Positions 1 to 10,844 are shown, counted from the stretch's first letter. The stretch: 50,000 nt of DNA from Symbiodinium natans (GCA_905221605.1 CAJNDS010002319.1:1-50000); one strand, 5' to 3'. Notes: generated by a model from the sequence alone, not told the origin. Program-made: numbers and translations.

Positions 1-687
1 AAAAATACCAGAAGAATTCCGGTCGAAGAATAGAATTGAATCGTAAAGATCAAGACTTAATAAATATCGAAATGAATAAAATGGAAGCCGCCAACTAAAC
101 AAATAACTATGAGGCGTTCCACAACATATGGGATTTAAATCCTTGGACCAATCATATTGCGATCAGGAAAGATCGAATTATTCCTATTTCGCACTATCTG
201 AAGATATCGTATGAAACACGAAAGAAAACCTTTTTCCTTCAAGCACCAAGGTTAAAAACCTTCGGATAGAAAATCTTTATTATTCTTAATTGGCGTCATA
301 AATTTCCTATATAAATATCTGATGACCCGACACGGAAATTTTCGATATAAATTCTACTCCATAGATTCGGGATGAAAAGAGAAGGAAACCTTATCCCTTC
401 AAGCACCAAGCTCAAATTCAAATGAAAATCGTAGACGAAATCCCAAGTGAGACGAGCCACGTCTGGGCAAATATGTCCCCCCATTCCCGCACCCCCCCCC
501 CCCCCCCCCAATTAAGGGAAGACATCGGAAGAGAAGAGAAAATAATATAAAGATGAAGGGATTCTCAAACCAAAATCCAGAAAGGAAATAAATAAGAATC
601 ATGAAGGCGAAATACTTCCAGAAATTCAATATCTCAAATGATCGCCGTTGGGCACCATTGATGATGACTCTCTTTTTATTTGACTCA
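1..687. other. AT-rich segment without a recognisable gene
   Basis: AT-rich sequence with a poly-C run at about 492-509. Short open frames exist on both strands but none has convincing composition or a recognisable motif. A phrase close to 'ccttcaagcaccaag' occurs twice (about 236-250 and 396-410), so the stretch has a small internal repeat. Nothing else is supported. Confidence 0.6.
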
Positions 688-1057
688 CCGTTTCCAGCTC
701 AGAAGGGTTCGAGCCGCGTTGGGATCTCGTCACAATCTTGCAAGGCCGGAACGAGCAATCAGCTGGGTTGCAGCGAGTGGGGCAGCAGGCCAGGTTCCAC
801 ATGGTCTCCAAAAATTTACCCTTGCAGCTTCTTGTGCTGCTGATTGAACAAATATGGGTCATTCTGACGGAGTATGGACGGCTTTGCCATGTGTCCCTGC
901 TCGTAACTGCGAATACCGTTGCGCGCTGCAAGCTGCCAGCACGTTTCCAGCTTAGAATTGGAAGGGTAAGGAGCGGTCAGCTGGATTGTAACGAGATGAG
1001 TACCAGGCCGGACATGGTATCCAAAACTGCTATGTTACCTCCCATATACCCCCCCAC

Positions 1058-1345
1058 CCCCCTAAACCCTAAACCCTAAACCCTAAACCCTAAACCCTAA
1101 CCCCTAACCCCTAAACCCTAAACCCTAAACCCTAAACCCTCAACCCAAACCCCAACCGCACCACCCCACAGGGGGGCCCAAACCACAGGGGGGCGGGGCG
1201 CGGACCCTAAACCCTAAACCCTAAACCCTAAACCCTAAACCCTAAACCCTAAACCCTAAACCCTAAACCTTAAACCCTAAACCCTAAACCCTAAACCCTA
1301 AACCCTAAACCCTAACCCTAAACCCTAAACCCTCAACCCTCAACC
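1058..1345. repeat. Interstitial CCCTAAA (TTTAGGG) array
   Basis: Two runs of CCCTAAA heptamers with one-base variants (CCCTAAC, CCCTCAA). The same local sequence 'aaccccaaccacaccaccccacaggggggcccaaaccacagggg' style tail follows each run (near 1,150 and 1,350), so array and tail were duplicated together. This is the only large heptamer array in the first 9.5 kb. Confidence 0.9.
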
Positions 1346-1386
1346 CAAACCCCAACCACACCACCCCACAGGGGGGCCCAAACCAC

Positions 1387-1525
1387 AGGGGGGGGGGGGG
1401 GGGGGGGGGGGGGCCCCCCCGGGGGGGGGGGCGGCGGGGCGGGGGAAAGAATTGGGGGGGGGGGCCATGGGGGGGGGGGGACCAGGGGGGGGTGGGGGGG
1501 TGGGGGGGTGGGGGGAGGGGCGACG
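1387..1525. repeat. G-rich homopolymer block
   Basis: Long G runs interrupted by short C runs and a few other bases. It opens long Pro/Gly frames on the complementary strand; these are composition artefacts, not genes. The exact length may be an assembly problem. Confidence 0.85.
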
Positions 1526-2320
1526 CTGCACCATATATTAGTATGGGCGACTTTGCTATGTGCCGCTGCTGGTGAAGAACTGTGAGTACTGTTGGGAGCT
1601 GCCAGCTGCCTTACCGTTTCCAACTCAGAAGGGTTCGAGTTGCATTGGGATCTCAGTTCACAAACTTGTCGGGGCGGAACGAGCCGTAAGCTAGTAGCAG
1701 GCCGGGTTCCACATGGTCTCCCAAATTCCCATCTACCCTTGTAACTTCTTGTGCTGCTGCTTTGAACAAAGAATTCTGGGCGACATTACTGTGACGGTGT
1801 ATGCACGACTTGACCATGTGCGGCCGCTGGTAGTAAAACTTCGAAGCCTCCTGGTCCAACATCACAACTTCAAGACTGGAAGCACGCAGCTAAATAACAT
1901 GCGCCGAAGATCTGGATAGCAACAATCACAGCTGTACCATGAATCTCCCGGAGCCTTCGAATCCCATGCCCCTTTCTGTGTGCACTCGACAACTGATTAG
2001 CGGCTGCAACTTGCCCACAACTTAGCTTGTGTACCGGGAAGCAAGTGATTGCCTCCACTTGGCCAGAAGGCCCCTATTGCTACCAGTCAATGCGACATGC
2101 GGGTGCGCCATATTCTGCCGCCGAGCCTAGATGTCGAGCACAGGGCTACAATGATTCGGAAATATCCATATGCCATCATGGCAAACGAACACACCTACCA
2201 AACTCGCCATAGCATGAAGCTGAACCAATGATCCCAGCAACATCACGACAAGGATGATGACCTCAAGTGCACTTGCCACTGTGCCAAGTTGCTTGCAAAG
2301 GGAAGGGCTGAATGCTTCTA

Positions 2321-3430
2321 TTACTCTAGTGTCTTGCAGTGCCCTAGTGAATAGATGGAGGTATACGGTAGTATGCTGTTTTTGAGATGCTCAACTATGG
2401 TAGAAATTAAACCGGTGTGTGTCTTAGAAGAACTTGCGGCCTGCAGCAACCGAATCTGCTTGAGCTGCTCGTCCATTCCCTCCTGCAAACACAGGCTGCG
2501 CTCCACTTCACCCTATACTACCCTGAAGCAGTGTGCTACAACTACAACGTGCGATGATAGACTCTGCATACTACAGCATGCTTTTGTAAAGTCAGGACTC
2601 TCCATAGAAAATTGCTCAACCACACTGTTGGGGCAACCAGCCATTCAAGATGCAGTTTCACAAAGACTCATTTCTGCCAATGCCCCGGGCCTAAAAGGAG
2701 CTTTCATCCCACTTCATCATCTGTTCATAACGCAACTCAAACACTGAACCATGATGCAGACAAGTGCTTGAAGCTCTGTCCTCAAACATATGGTTTCGAA
2801 GCTCGTTCACCAGCATGCGTTGAACCTTCAGAAAAATATCACATGATCAATATGTTGCAACCCTCATGTTCACGTCGCGAGCGCTGCCTTTGCTGCAACT
2901 ACCAGAAGTTACTGCGTGATGTAGGTGCTTGGGAAGAATACAGGATGATTGCAGGTATTGGAGCTTGGCCCTGACAAGCTCTCCACGGACTGCATGACCT
3001 TCAGCAGTCTGGGAAAAAGTGAAGGGCTGACGTTTCCTAAAACCCAGCCAGGCCTTCGTCAGATCAGCGAGCACGCAAGAAAGCTCATACAAGGAGCCCA
3101 AGTGGCTGAGAGCCAGCGCGAGGAGGTCCTTCCAGGGCAAAGGTTCAGAGATGTGGTCCACGCGTTCTGGGCGGTCAGACTCTCAGACGTGCAGCCGGAG
3201 ATCGAAGAGCTCTGGTGGCGCTTACTGCCGCAAGCAACATGAAGCCTGCGTCGTTCCCTTGTTCGACCCTTTTCCAAGCTTAAAAACTCTTGCGTGCTGC
3301 CTTCTACGTGTAGAAGCAAGCAGCAGTTTGAGCTTTAACAACTTGGCATTTCGTCCATCTTCGTCCTGCCAGAGATCGCCATCCCCCTTCGCCAATCTTG
3401 CCAGGGCAAAAAGAAGCGTTTGCACCTCCA
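2321..3430 (-). CDS. Candidate exons of an unknown minus-strand gene
   Basis: Three stretches on the minus strand read like protein. About 3,425-3,222 carries a basic, Leu-rich helix (LLKLKLLLASTRRRQHARVF). About 3,170-2,921 reads ISEPLPWKDLLALALSHLG onward and ends near a possible GTAACT donor. About 2,510-2,321 reads SLCLQEGMDEQLKQIRLLQ and runs to a stop at 2,321, with 'TATAG|GG' as a possible acceptor. No family was recognised. The frames change between stretches, so either introns separate them or the gene is decayed. Reading is by composition only; the plus-strand frames here look like shadows. Confidence 0.35.
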
Positions 3431-3944
3431 GCTGATTCAGCGCTTACTGCGACCGCCATGACGCACAGCTTACTCGCTTGCTTGCGCAGAGTTTCGGCAG
3501 TATTCCTCTTAACGAAGCTGGACAAGGCGCGATACTCACATACCCCTGGCACGAAAAAACTCATCAAACACACTGCGTCACGAAGCGGCTGGCCTCCAGT
3601 CGAGTGCAGTTTTGGCAGACAGTGAACCTCAGACTTCGGACGCCTACACATGGACTGCCACCTCCTTGTCGAATTCATCCGGATGCTATTGTTGAAAAGA
3701 GGCCAACAAGAATCCTGGTGTTCAGCTCAGTAGCACGAGGGCTCGCCACAGAAGTTCTCTCAGCTTGAGCTTGACCACGAACCCGGCTCGGGCGGAGTTT
3801 TTGTCTTGCCTCAAAGTGCAGATGTTCTCCGTGTGACAAGCAGCATTGTGTGGCTGCTTCTTGCGCAATATTCAGACGGTGCGATTCCGGACATAGCCTG
3901 TAAGGTTCATCCAAAACCAAGCCGTATTGAAGTAAGCACTTGCT

Positions 3945-4172
3945 TCATTGGCCAAGCCACATGATGAGAACGCTCCGGCTCTTCTCCAATTCCATCTCCA
4001 AGTTCCCGGCATTCAGAAGAGCCTCAGTGTCCAAGTGCTTGCGGTCAAGCACGCGCAAATTAGAGCTTGGAGGTGAGAAGGCTTCTAAGGTTAGGATAGG
4101 GCTGACCGGAGTCAAGGTCCCTGATTTCAGTATTGCCGATCCAGCATTGTGGCAAGATGACATCGCATCCAC
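3945..4172 (-). CDS. Candidate exon, possibly a TIR-like domain fragment
   Basis: The minus-strand frame contains NLRVLDRKHLDTEALLNAG followed by LEMELEKSRSVLIMWLG. The spacing of 'LD...L.....L...LEKSRSVLI' resembles the TIR-domain stretch from the helix-B region to strand D (xFLDxxxLxPG...aIekSRsvlvvlS). That resemblance is weak, and the later TIR signature (S-x-W-C-x-x-E-L) was not found downstream. The frame ends at a stop at about 3,945. The upstream part of the frame (4,172-4,070) is less convincing. Neighbours on the same strand are the membrane-segment exons at 4.5-5.6 kb, but linkage is not shown. Confidence 0.3.
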   Translation of the reverse strand: MDAMSSCHNAGSAILKSGTLTPVSPILTLEAFSPPSSNLRVLDRKHLDTEALLNAGNLEMELEKSRSVLIMWLGQ

Positions 4173-4451
4173 AACCCTTACTCATGTGTCTGAAAGCTCT
4201 CAAAATCGATATGCCGCTATGAGCTTTGCCGGGATCCTCTCGAAGCAAGGTAGCTTGGCACCAACATTTCAGGAACCTGCAACCTGCAACCAGGATATGT
4301 CTCTAGCGGCTAAGAGGCCATGCGGTTGACCCGGGCTAGACTTTCAAGCGCATCCGCATGCCAAATTCTCCTCACGCGCGAGCGTCGACTTCGGGTTCCA
4401 TCTTTGGGTAAAGGTCATGTGTTCAGCTGAAACGAACGCGAACTGAAGCAC

Positions 4452-4960
4452 TCAAACTTTGAATGTAGAAATGGGATGCTGGCGTATCTGCTGGACACGC
4501 AACCCTGTCCTTCTTCCGCACAAGCTACTACAGGTATCGTAGCCATGAATCTCCGACCGACACTGAAAATCCGTAGCGCATGCTTTCACAGGTAAAACTG
4601 ACAAGGCAAAGAATAGAAACTGGGCGACCAGCATCAGCCACGGCAACATAATAACAAAGGCCAAGTTGGTGCTGGCCATTGTCCACGGCAGCATAGATTG
4701 ACCCCGCACCGACTGCCATGCCGAATTCAAGCGGCTCCAGCCTGCAACAGGTCGGTTTTCAAGCCGTGCGAAATAGCAAAATCATGTTTCAAGAAACAAC
4801 CATCTTCACAATTTCTGTTTATGCTGATGCACGGAAAGTGGCACGGAGTGGACTCTGCCTTTTGGCTCGGCACAGCAGCAACAGGTGCCCACAGAGCGAA
4901 CACACCCGAGCACAGACGAGAATGCAACGAAAAGCAAGGCAACGTGTAACCAAACAGCAC
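4452..4960 (-). CDS. Candidate membrane-segment exon(s)
   Basis: The minus-strand frame from 4,730 carries a clear hydrophobic segment (FVIMLPWLMLVAQFLFFALS) followed by CATDFQCRSEIHGYDTC, a Cys-rich loop. Just upstream, in another frame (4,960-4,727), VFALWAPVAAVPSQK may be a second exon. A possible acceptor 'TTCACAG|AGG' lies near 5,043. This probably continues the membrane protein exon at 5,107-5,579, but the joins could not be fixed. Confidence 0.35.
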
Positions 4961-5106
4961 AACATTGTGGTCAATTCATCTTCCATGCTTTCCACGGTCT
5001 TCGGTCATAGCATCAATGTGCCAATGTTCCTACATCCTCTGTGAATTTCGAAAAAAAGCAACACACCTACAGGTGATCAAATCTCCACAGCTGGCACTCA
5101 AGCCAC

Positions 5107-5579
5107 CTGGCCTTCACATTTGAATGCCCGCAGGCCCGCTCCAAAGAACAAGGCTTGTGCAAACATATCCACCCAAGCGACAAGGCTCATCGCCATGTTG
5201 TACAGAAGCCAAGTCCGAAATGAAGGCCTCCTGATGAATGATGACAGCTGCAGAGAACCCAACCATTGGACAACTGGCACAATCGTGTACATGAGGCATC
5301 GCATCTGGATGACTGCCAACACCAAAACCAACAATATGACGCTTGTCCAAATCCACGGTGGATAAGCTGCCATCATTTCGCCTTCTCCCGTGCACTGTGA
5401 CTGGCCGGCAAGGAGGAATGGCAGCAGAACCAAGTATATTAACCAAAGAGCTGTTGCGCCCCACAGGTATCGCACAGCAGGCCCGGCAACATCGAAGAAG
5501 TTTAGCCTAGTTAGCTTGTCGGATTCTCCAGCCCGCTTTTCGTACATCATGTACTGCACCTCCCGCGGGATGCCCCAAC
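5107..5579 (-). CDS. Membrane-protein exon with three predicted helices
   Basis: This is an open minus-strand block bounded by 'TGTGAG|GTTGGGG' (acceptor, AG|G) at 5,579 and 'GGCCAG|GTGGCT' (donor) at 5,107, the same AG|G style seen in the SDR gene. It starts at WGIPREVQYMMYEKR and holds three hydrophobic stretches: YLWGATALWLIYLVLLPFLL, WIWTSVILLVLVLAVIQM and a C-terminal one around MAMSLVAWVDMFAQALFFG. It has no internal ATG start that must be used and lacks its own stop before the donor, so it is an internal exon. It could be the 3' continuation of the 5,765-7,786 membrane gene or part of a paralogue. No family name can be given. Confidence 0.55.
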
Positions 5580-5764
5580 CTCACATGTTACAACCGTTGC
5601 TATACGTTGCTGTCATTAGGAACCAGACGCGCAACCTACACGGTTCCACGCCTGTGGTGAAGAGGAATTCGGGAAGCCACGCGCATTCGCCGTCGAGAGG
5701 GACCTCGAACTACTGTCTTCCATCGACTGTTAATCAGAATTTAGGGCCTTCAAAAATCTACTGT

Positions 5765-7786
5765 TCAATACCGGTGCCTCGCAGGCTTGCGGAACCACAA
5801 TGAAAGTCTTTGTGCAGCCACAGCGACAGTGTACTTGTCCTCGCTGTCCAAGCCGAGAAGCTGGCTGAGCTTCTCCAGGACGAGCGTCAGGTTGCACAGT
5901 CGGTTGTCTGCTTCCCCGTTGTCAGGTTTTTCTCTCCCCAGTACAAACTGCAGCTCGCGCTCGTCAAATCCGGCCAGGCGGCATTCTTGTTCCATGTAGC
6001 CTGCTTGCACGCACTCCCTGCAAGAGTATCCGGCATTCTTGCATTCCGCACAGGAGTAGCCTGCCTCTTTGCAATGTGCAGCCGAATAGCCCGAGTTCCT
6101 GCATTGCATGCACGTGTACTTCTTCTCTTTACAGCGGCTTGCTGTAAGACCTGCCTCCCTTCCGTAGCCGGAAGCTATCAATGCTGCTTCTCCAGCCCCG
6201 CGCTCGAGATGTATCTTGTAAAGGTGCTTCAAGGCGTCGAGACCGAGATCTTCTTTAAACAAAACCGTCTGCACCCATGCATCTCGATCAAGCTTAATCG
6301 GGGCAAAAATCTCCCGATCATGAACGCCGAACTTCTGCAAGACCTGCTCTGAATAGTTGATGAGATGGCTCTGCAGCATGCCTCGAGCGTTGTCACGGTC
6401 GATAAAGCCCGCATCAGTAGGAGAGGCCGTGCAGCCAAGAAACCTTGCAAGAGCTGCAGGCTTTGCTTCATCAGATGTCTCCCACATTTCGAACTCCTTC
6501 TGCACGCCCTGCCTTCGCCGCTCAAACATACCATCTTGAAAGTATGGTATGAGGACTCCTTTGCAAATGCTGATGAGTGCAGAAACTCCAGCAAACCCGA
6601 GACTAGCCACTCCTTCTTTCGGAAGAGTGTATGTCGTGATAAACATCATTCCGAGGAGGCCCTGCGGAATATCTTCCACCCAGGCAATGATTAGACGGGA
6701 GCTGCTTAGCAAATCCTCCCACAAAGTGATGGCCTGTCTGGCAGCCCATGCACAGCAGCCCTCCTCTGAACTCGTTTTTGGCGGAGGCAAGCATAGAACA
6801 GCGTAATAGCTTTTCTTGATTTCCCTGGCAGGCTCCGCATACAAGCTGACTCTAACATAGGAGAAGATGATCACGTAAGCTGACACCACGGCCAGGAGCC
6901 AACCATCAGTCAAAAGAGCCGTCGGGACACGCACTACAGAGAACAAAGGGACAAGCACTACCCAGAGAACAAAGAGAGGCACTAGTGGAGGGTTCACAAC
7001 AATGCTGCCTGTCACTCGAAAGTTGAAGCCGATATGATAATGCTGTAGGAGGCCATCCAACAACACGAGGGCAATTGCAAGCACAAGACCCCATGTTGAA
7101 CCAGGCAGTGTGCAGAAAACCCCTGTGACCACCCAATCTTTCATGGTATCAGTGATTTCACTCACTCCTGGAGCTGTATAAAGCAGCACAGCCTTCACGG
7201 TACACAATGATAGCGCGCTGGCGTCAAGCATCACACATCTTGCCAATGTCTGCGCAAAAAGTGTCCACAGGCAAAGCTGCTGCCAAAGGGCCCAGAGTTC
7301 CCAAGCGTATTGCCCACCATGATGGCTCGAAATCCAGCCGTTCGGAATTGCGCATGCCACCATTCCAGCACAAGCTGCATGGTACAAGACCATCCCAACA
7401 ACTATCCACGGATTGTTCTGGAATGGATGAAGTTTGTCCGTGCTGACTGTGCCTATGTCTTTTGGCTCAGGAACAGGCTTTCCAAACAAGGCCAGCTTAG
7501 CAGAGAAAAACATCAAGCGAGTTGTTTCACACAGGATGGCCATGATCACTGGGGATGTGAGTATAGCTCCTCCCCAATAATTGAGACGCACTCGTGACTC
7601 CTCCACACCAATCTCTGAAAGTGCTGGGAGCAATCTCCCTGGATGCTCAGCGAGCACAGGGGGGAAGTCCTTCAGGTAACACGACACGCTCGCGTGGCAC
7701 CTCCGCCAAGCTTGTGCCTTCAGCATGCCCAAAAGCCAGTAGAGGATTCCCACCACATTGAGAACCGGAGGCCATCCGAAGGGCAT
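5765..7786 (-). CDS. Multi-pass membrane protein with C-terminal Cys-rich AGYS repeats
   Basis: The open frame continues to 7,960, but the part above 7,786 runs through an AT microsatellite and is probably not coding, so the ATG at 7,786 (MPFGWPP) is chosen; this gives 673 residues. The first ~430 residues contain eight or more hydrophobic segments (for example VLNVVGILYWLLGML, WIVVGMVLYHAACAGMVACA, GLVLAIALVLLDGLL, PLFVLWVVLVPLFSVV). Then comes a soluble region, and about residues 555-625 hold six to seven ~10-residue Cys repeats (YTCMQCRNSGYS, HCKEAGYSCAECKNAGYS, ECRLAGF). Such AGYS/AGF repeats are frequent in dinoflagellate proteins; their function is unknown, though the paired Cys suggest metal binding or disulphides (inference). 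The stop is TGA at 5,765-5,767. An AG|GC donor-like site lies just before the stop, so a spliced extension is possible. Confidence 0.75.
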   Translation of the reverse strand: MPFGWPPVLNVVGILYWLLGMLKAQAWRRCHASVSCYLKDFPPVLAEHPGRLLPALSEIGVEESRVRLNYWGGAILTSPVIMAILCETTRLMFFSAKLALFGKPVPEPKDIGTVSTDKLHPFQNNPWIVVGMVLYHAACAGMVACAIPNGWISSHHGGQYAWELWALWQQLCLWTLFAQTLARCVMLDASALSLCTVKAVLLYTAPGVSEITDTMKDWVVTGVFCTLPGSTWGLVLAIALVLLDGLLQHYHIGFNFRVTGSIVVNPPLVPLFVLWVVLVPLFSVVRVPTALLTDGWLLAVVSAYVIIFSYVRVSLYAEPAREIKKSYYAVLCLPPPKTSSEEGCCAWAARQAITLWEDLLSSSRLIIAWVEDIPQGLLGMMFITTYTLPKEGVASLGFAGVSALISICKGVLIPYFQDGMFERRRQGVQKEFEMWETSDEAKPAALARFLGCTASPTDAGFIDRDNARGMLQSHLINYSEQVLQKFGVHDREIFAPIKLDRDAWVQTVLFKEDLGLDALKHLYKIHLERGAGEAALIASGYGREAGLTASRCKEKKYTCMQCRNSGYSAAHCKEAGYSCAECKNAGYSCRECVQAGYMEQECRLAGFDERELQFVLGREKPDNGEADNRLCNLTLVLEKLSQLLGLDSEDKYTVAVAAQRLSLWFRKPARHRY

Positions 7787-7800
7787 TGCGCACAGTGATG

Positions 7801-7842
7801 TCCAAATATATATATATATATATCTATATATATATATATGTA
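7801..7842. repeat. AT dinucleotide microsatellite
   Basis: (TA)n with one interruption. On the minus strand it would encode an IYIYRYIYIY stretch if the frame above were extended, which is why the start of the neighbouring membrane gene is placed downstream of it. Confidence 0.9.
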
Positions 7843-8444
7843 GCATTATTTCATCTTGCTGGCCTTGCAGGCTGCCTTGCAGTTGCCTAGAAGTATAAGA
7901 CATGAAGTTGGTTGATGTGGCATGCTCAGCACTTGACTCTGACAAAGACAAAGCGCACAATGCTTATTTGCTTGGTGGGCCAGCTGTCCTGAGTTTTCTT
8001 TGTAAAGCTGAAAGCCTGTGTCAGACGCCTTTGTGCACGCCTTGCCTACAGCAGTCTTTTCCGCGCTCCAACTTCAACCTTCGTTCTTTACAAGAGGCGG
8101 TTCCCAAGGGCCTTCAAGCATCCTGTTTGGACAAGGTGCATTCGCCCAAGATGAGCGGATATGCGGTGGAAAACATGGCCCAGCCCAGAAAAATCGAGTT
8201 TGGGTGGTACGACATGGTAGGTGGCACGACATGGTATGACAAACAAGGTCCCCATTGCTCAAAATTGATACCCTAAATCAGCCTAAACCATAACAACTCA
8301 CATCCCAACACTTTGACCACCTCTAGGCAGAGGTTGGCTCCAAGCATCCATATGTCCATGATGCCGAACGGCCGAGGTTCCTATAGGAAGGCAAAGAAGC
8401 GAAGGCGGCGGAACTGAAAATTGAGGCTTCGACGTCTACCGACC

Positions 8445-9032
8445 TCAAACAGCTTGCTGCTCAAAGCTCGAGCGGCAAATGGGGCATGCACCTGCAGATG
8501 TTGAATTGGAAAAGGACCAGATCACTATGCACTCCCTGTGGTAGACATGTCCGCACGGCAGGACAGCAACCTCACTGGACGGCGCGAAGTCCTCCAAGCA
8601 GCATACGCAGGTCGCGTCCTGCGCTACCTTGCGAGCAGGCAACACAGAGGAGGCGTCTCCTTCAACGCACGTTCTATCCGGCCCGATGTAGACCTTGCAG
8701 AATGCGGACACAGCTTCAGCCAAGTCCTGGAATACACAGGACGACCAGACAAGGTGTCTCTCCTTTGGTGGTTGCATCCTAGCTCTGGATGACCGCTGCG
8801 GCAGCCCTTCATCTCGGCTGTCTAGGCAACGGTCCACATACTTCTGGGCGACGACGCCCAACATGACTAGGACCATGAATGTGGTCATCAGCGAGCCACA
8901 TCGCCGAACGGGTCCGTCATGGACTTGAGTGGAAAAGAAGACGCCCGCGAATCCGAGTAGCAGAAGGCATGCGCCGAGAAGGACCCACATTGCTATTGCT
9001 GCAAGGTTGCCCTGGACTCCTGCACGTGCCAT
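8445..9032 (-). CDS. RING-H2 membrane protein, tandem copy 1
   Basis: This intronless 195-residue ORF starts with MARAGVQ and has two N-terminal hydrophobic segments (about residues 14-34 and 48-63), a basic linker (SSRARMQPPKER) and a C-terminal RING-H2 finger: C142-x2-C145-x14-C160-x-H162-x2-H165-x2-C168-x14-C183-x2-C186. All eight zinc ligands are present, so it is probably an E3 ubiquitin ligase anchored in an internal membrane (inference from the family). The RING lies only nine residues from the end. Copies 1 and 3 are the closest pair. The 5' flank (minus sense) has CCTGGCTCAAAG upstream of the ATG, which resembles the 3' end of the dinoflagellate spliced leader. Confidence 0.85.
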   Translation of the reverse strand: MARAGVQGNLAAIAMWVLLGACLLLLGFAGVFFSTQVHDGPVRRCGSLMTTFMVLVMLGVVAQKYVDRCLDSRDEGLPQRSSRARMQPPKERHLVWSSCVFQDLAEAVSAFCKVYIGPDRTCVEGDASSVLPARKVAQDATCVCCLEDFAPSSEVAVLPCGHVYHRECIVIWSFSNSTSAGACPICRSSFEQQAV

Positions 9033-9552
9033 GGCAGGTTCCGCTGTTTACGATCAGCCTGCTCTTCAGCACTTTGAGCCAGGGTCTGCCACGAAAATCC
9101 GAGATTTGACCTGAAACGCCTGTGCATATTGGCTTTGCCAACGGCCGTCAGATTGGGGATTTCGGCCGTTCTCCTCGGCCACTTCGTTTCGAGACTGTGC
9201 AACATACTCTCTCCCTGCAGCTATAGTAAATCCCTCGAGAATGAGAAGGTACTGTTGGGGTTCGAAAACATCCGCGCAAGCGTCGTTCTTGAAATCGCCC
9301 CTGCGCCTACGGCAGTCTTTTTCAGAGCTCCACCTTCAACCTTCGTTCTTTACAAGAAGCGGCTCCAAAGGGCGTTCAAGCATCCTGTTTGGACAAGGCG
9401 CATTCGCCCAAGATGAGCGGATATGCTCCAGAGGAATGACTCAGGCCAGAAAATTCAAGTCCAGTCTGGAGTCTGGGGTGGCATGGCGTGGGATGAAAGG
9501 TGGCGGTCTTGTGAAACCTACATTGCTAAATCTTAAGCCCCCAAACCTTAAG

Positions 9553-9645
9553 CCTTGAAAAACCCTAAACCCTAAACCCTAAACCCGAAACCCGAAACCC
9601 TAAACTCTAACCCCTAAACCCTAAACCCTAAACCCTGCACTGAGA
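9553..9645. repeat. Short heptamer array in the spacer between RING copies 1 and 2
   Basis: CCCTAAA repeats with CCCGAAA variants between blocks A and B of unit 2. The other two units lack it at this place, so the array was gained (or lost) after the triplication. Confidence 0.85.
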
Positions 9646-9779
9646 CCACCTCTATGCGCCATGCGGAGGTTGGCTCCAAGCCTCCTATCCATGACTTTGA
9701 ACGGCCGAGGATCCTTTACGAAGGCAGAGAAAGGAACGAATGCGGCGGAACTGAAAATTGAGCCCCGGCATCTGCCGAC

Positions 9780-10361
9780 TCAAACTGTTCGCTGCTCAAA
9801 ACTTGAGCGGCAAATTGGGCATGCACCTGCAGATGTTGAATTGGAAAACGACCAGATCATTATGCACTCCCTGTGGTAGACATGTCCACACAGCAGGACA
9901 GCAACCTCACTAGACGGCGCGAAGTCCTCCAAGCAGCATACGCAGGTCTTGTCCTGCGCTACCTTGCGAGCAGGCATCACAGAGGAGGTGTCTCCCTCCA
10001 CGCACGATCTATCCGGCCCGATGTAGACCTTGCAGAATGTGGACACAACTTCAGCCAAGTCCTGGAATACACAGGACGACCAGACAAGGTGTCTCTCCTT
10101 TGGTAGTTGCATCCTAGCTCTAGATGGCCGCCGCGACCGCCCTTCTTCTCGGCTGTCTAGGCATCTGACCACGCCGGTCCAGAAAGCACCCAGCATTACT
10201 ATGATGAACACCAAAGCTGTGAGCAGCCCTCCCGACCGTTTCACAGGTCCGTCCTGGACGTGAGAGGAACAAAGAAGGCCCACGAAGCCGACCAGCAGGA
10301 GGGATGCCCCGAGAATGCCCCACATTACTGCAAGCCTGCCCTCGACTCCGCAAAGTGCCAT
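9780..10361 (-). CDS. RING-H2 membrane protein, tandem copy 2
   Basis: Intronless ORF of 193 residues. The RING-H2 ligand pattern and the segment from WSSCVFQDLAE to the C-terminus are nearly identical to copies 1 and 3. The N-terminal membrane part is clearly diverged (MALCGVEGRLAVMWGILGAS; second segment LVFIIVMLGAF), and VAQKYVD is replaced by FWTGVVR. The contrast between a conserved finger and a drifting anchor argues that the protein is expressed and constrained. Upstream flank has CCTTGGCTCGAAG in place of the CCTGGCTCAAAG of copy 1. Confidence 0.85.
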   Translation of the reverse strand: MALCGVEGRLAVMWGILGASLLLVGFVGLLCSSHVQDGPVKRSGGLLTALVFIIVMLGAFWTGVVRCLDSREEGRSRRPSRARMQLPKERHLVWSSCVFQDLAEVVSTFCKVYIGPDRSCVEGDTSSVMPARKVAQDKTCVCCLEDFAPSSEVAVLLCGHVYHRECIMIWSFSNSTSAGACPICRSSFEQRTV

Positions 10362-10844
10362 GGCAGGTTCCGTTGCTTGCGATCAGCCTGCTCTTCAGCA
10401 CCTTCGAGCCAAGGTCTGGCACAAATATCCCTGAGTTCCGACCTGAAACGCCCGCGCGCATGTTGGTGCTTGACTTTGCCACCGTTTCATTCCAAAAATA
10501 GCATCTCCCTACAGCCATCGTTAATCCCTGAGAATGAGAAGGTACGCTTGGGCTTGGGAGGTACAGAGAACATCTGCGCACTTGTGCAGTTCAGTCAGGG
10601 CGTGCTTCTTGAAATCGCCCTGCAGCCTTTTCCGAGCTCCACTTTCAACCTTCGTTCTTTACAGGTGGCGGTTCCAAAGGGCCTTCAAAGCATCCTGTTT
10701 GGACAAGGTGAAGTCGCAAAAGATGAGCGGATATGCGGCGGAGGAAATGGCTGAGGCCATAACTCTTGACTGTGGGTGGCATGACGTGGCAGGGAAAACA
10801 GGGAACAGAGTGGCTGTCTTGCCACGCTTCCACCACCTCTAGGG

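Larger units (their letters stand above)
688..1850. repeat. Diverged duplicated segment (two copies) around a heptamer/G-rich spacer
   Basis: Copy A (about 688-930) and copy B (about 1,611-1,850) share the same order of motifs: 'tcagaagggttcgag', then 'ggttccacatggtctcc', then 'acccttg-a-cttcttgtgctgctg', then 'gacc/gccatgtg'. A partial third copy of the first motif lies near 939. Copy B carries stops in the frame that is open in copy A, so the pair is better read as a non-coding or decayed duplication than as two genes. Between the copies lie the 1,050-1,345 heptamers and the G-rich block. Confidence 0.6.

Noticed and set aside
1333-1623. Proline-rich frames over the G-rich block
   Set aside because: Pure composition effect of G/C homopolymers; no start context or conserved motif.
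3945-4172. A full TIR domain gene
   Set aside because: Only a partial resemblance is visible, and the S-x-W-C-x-x-E-L region was not found; kept as a low-confidence fragment only.
5787-6352. Plus-strand Cys/Leu-rich frames opposite the membrane gene
   Set aside because: They are antisense shadows of the Cys-repeat region of the 673-residue protein.
8486-8928. Plus-strand frames that recur in all three RING units
   Set aside because: They recur only because the RING ORF on the minus strand is conserved; the zinc-ligand pattern makes the minus strand the coding one.
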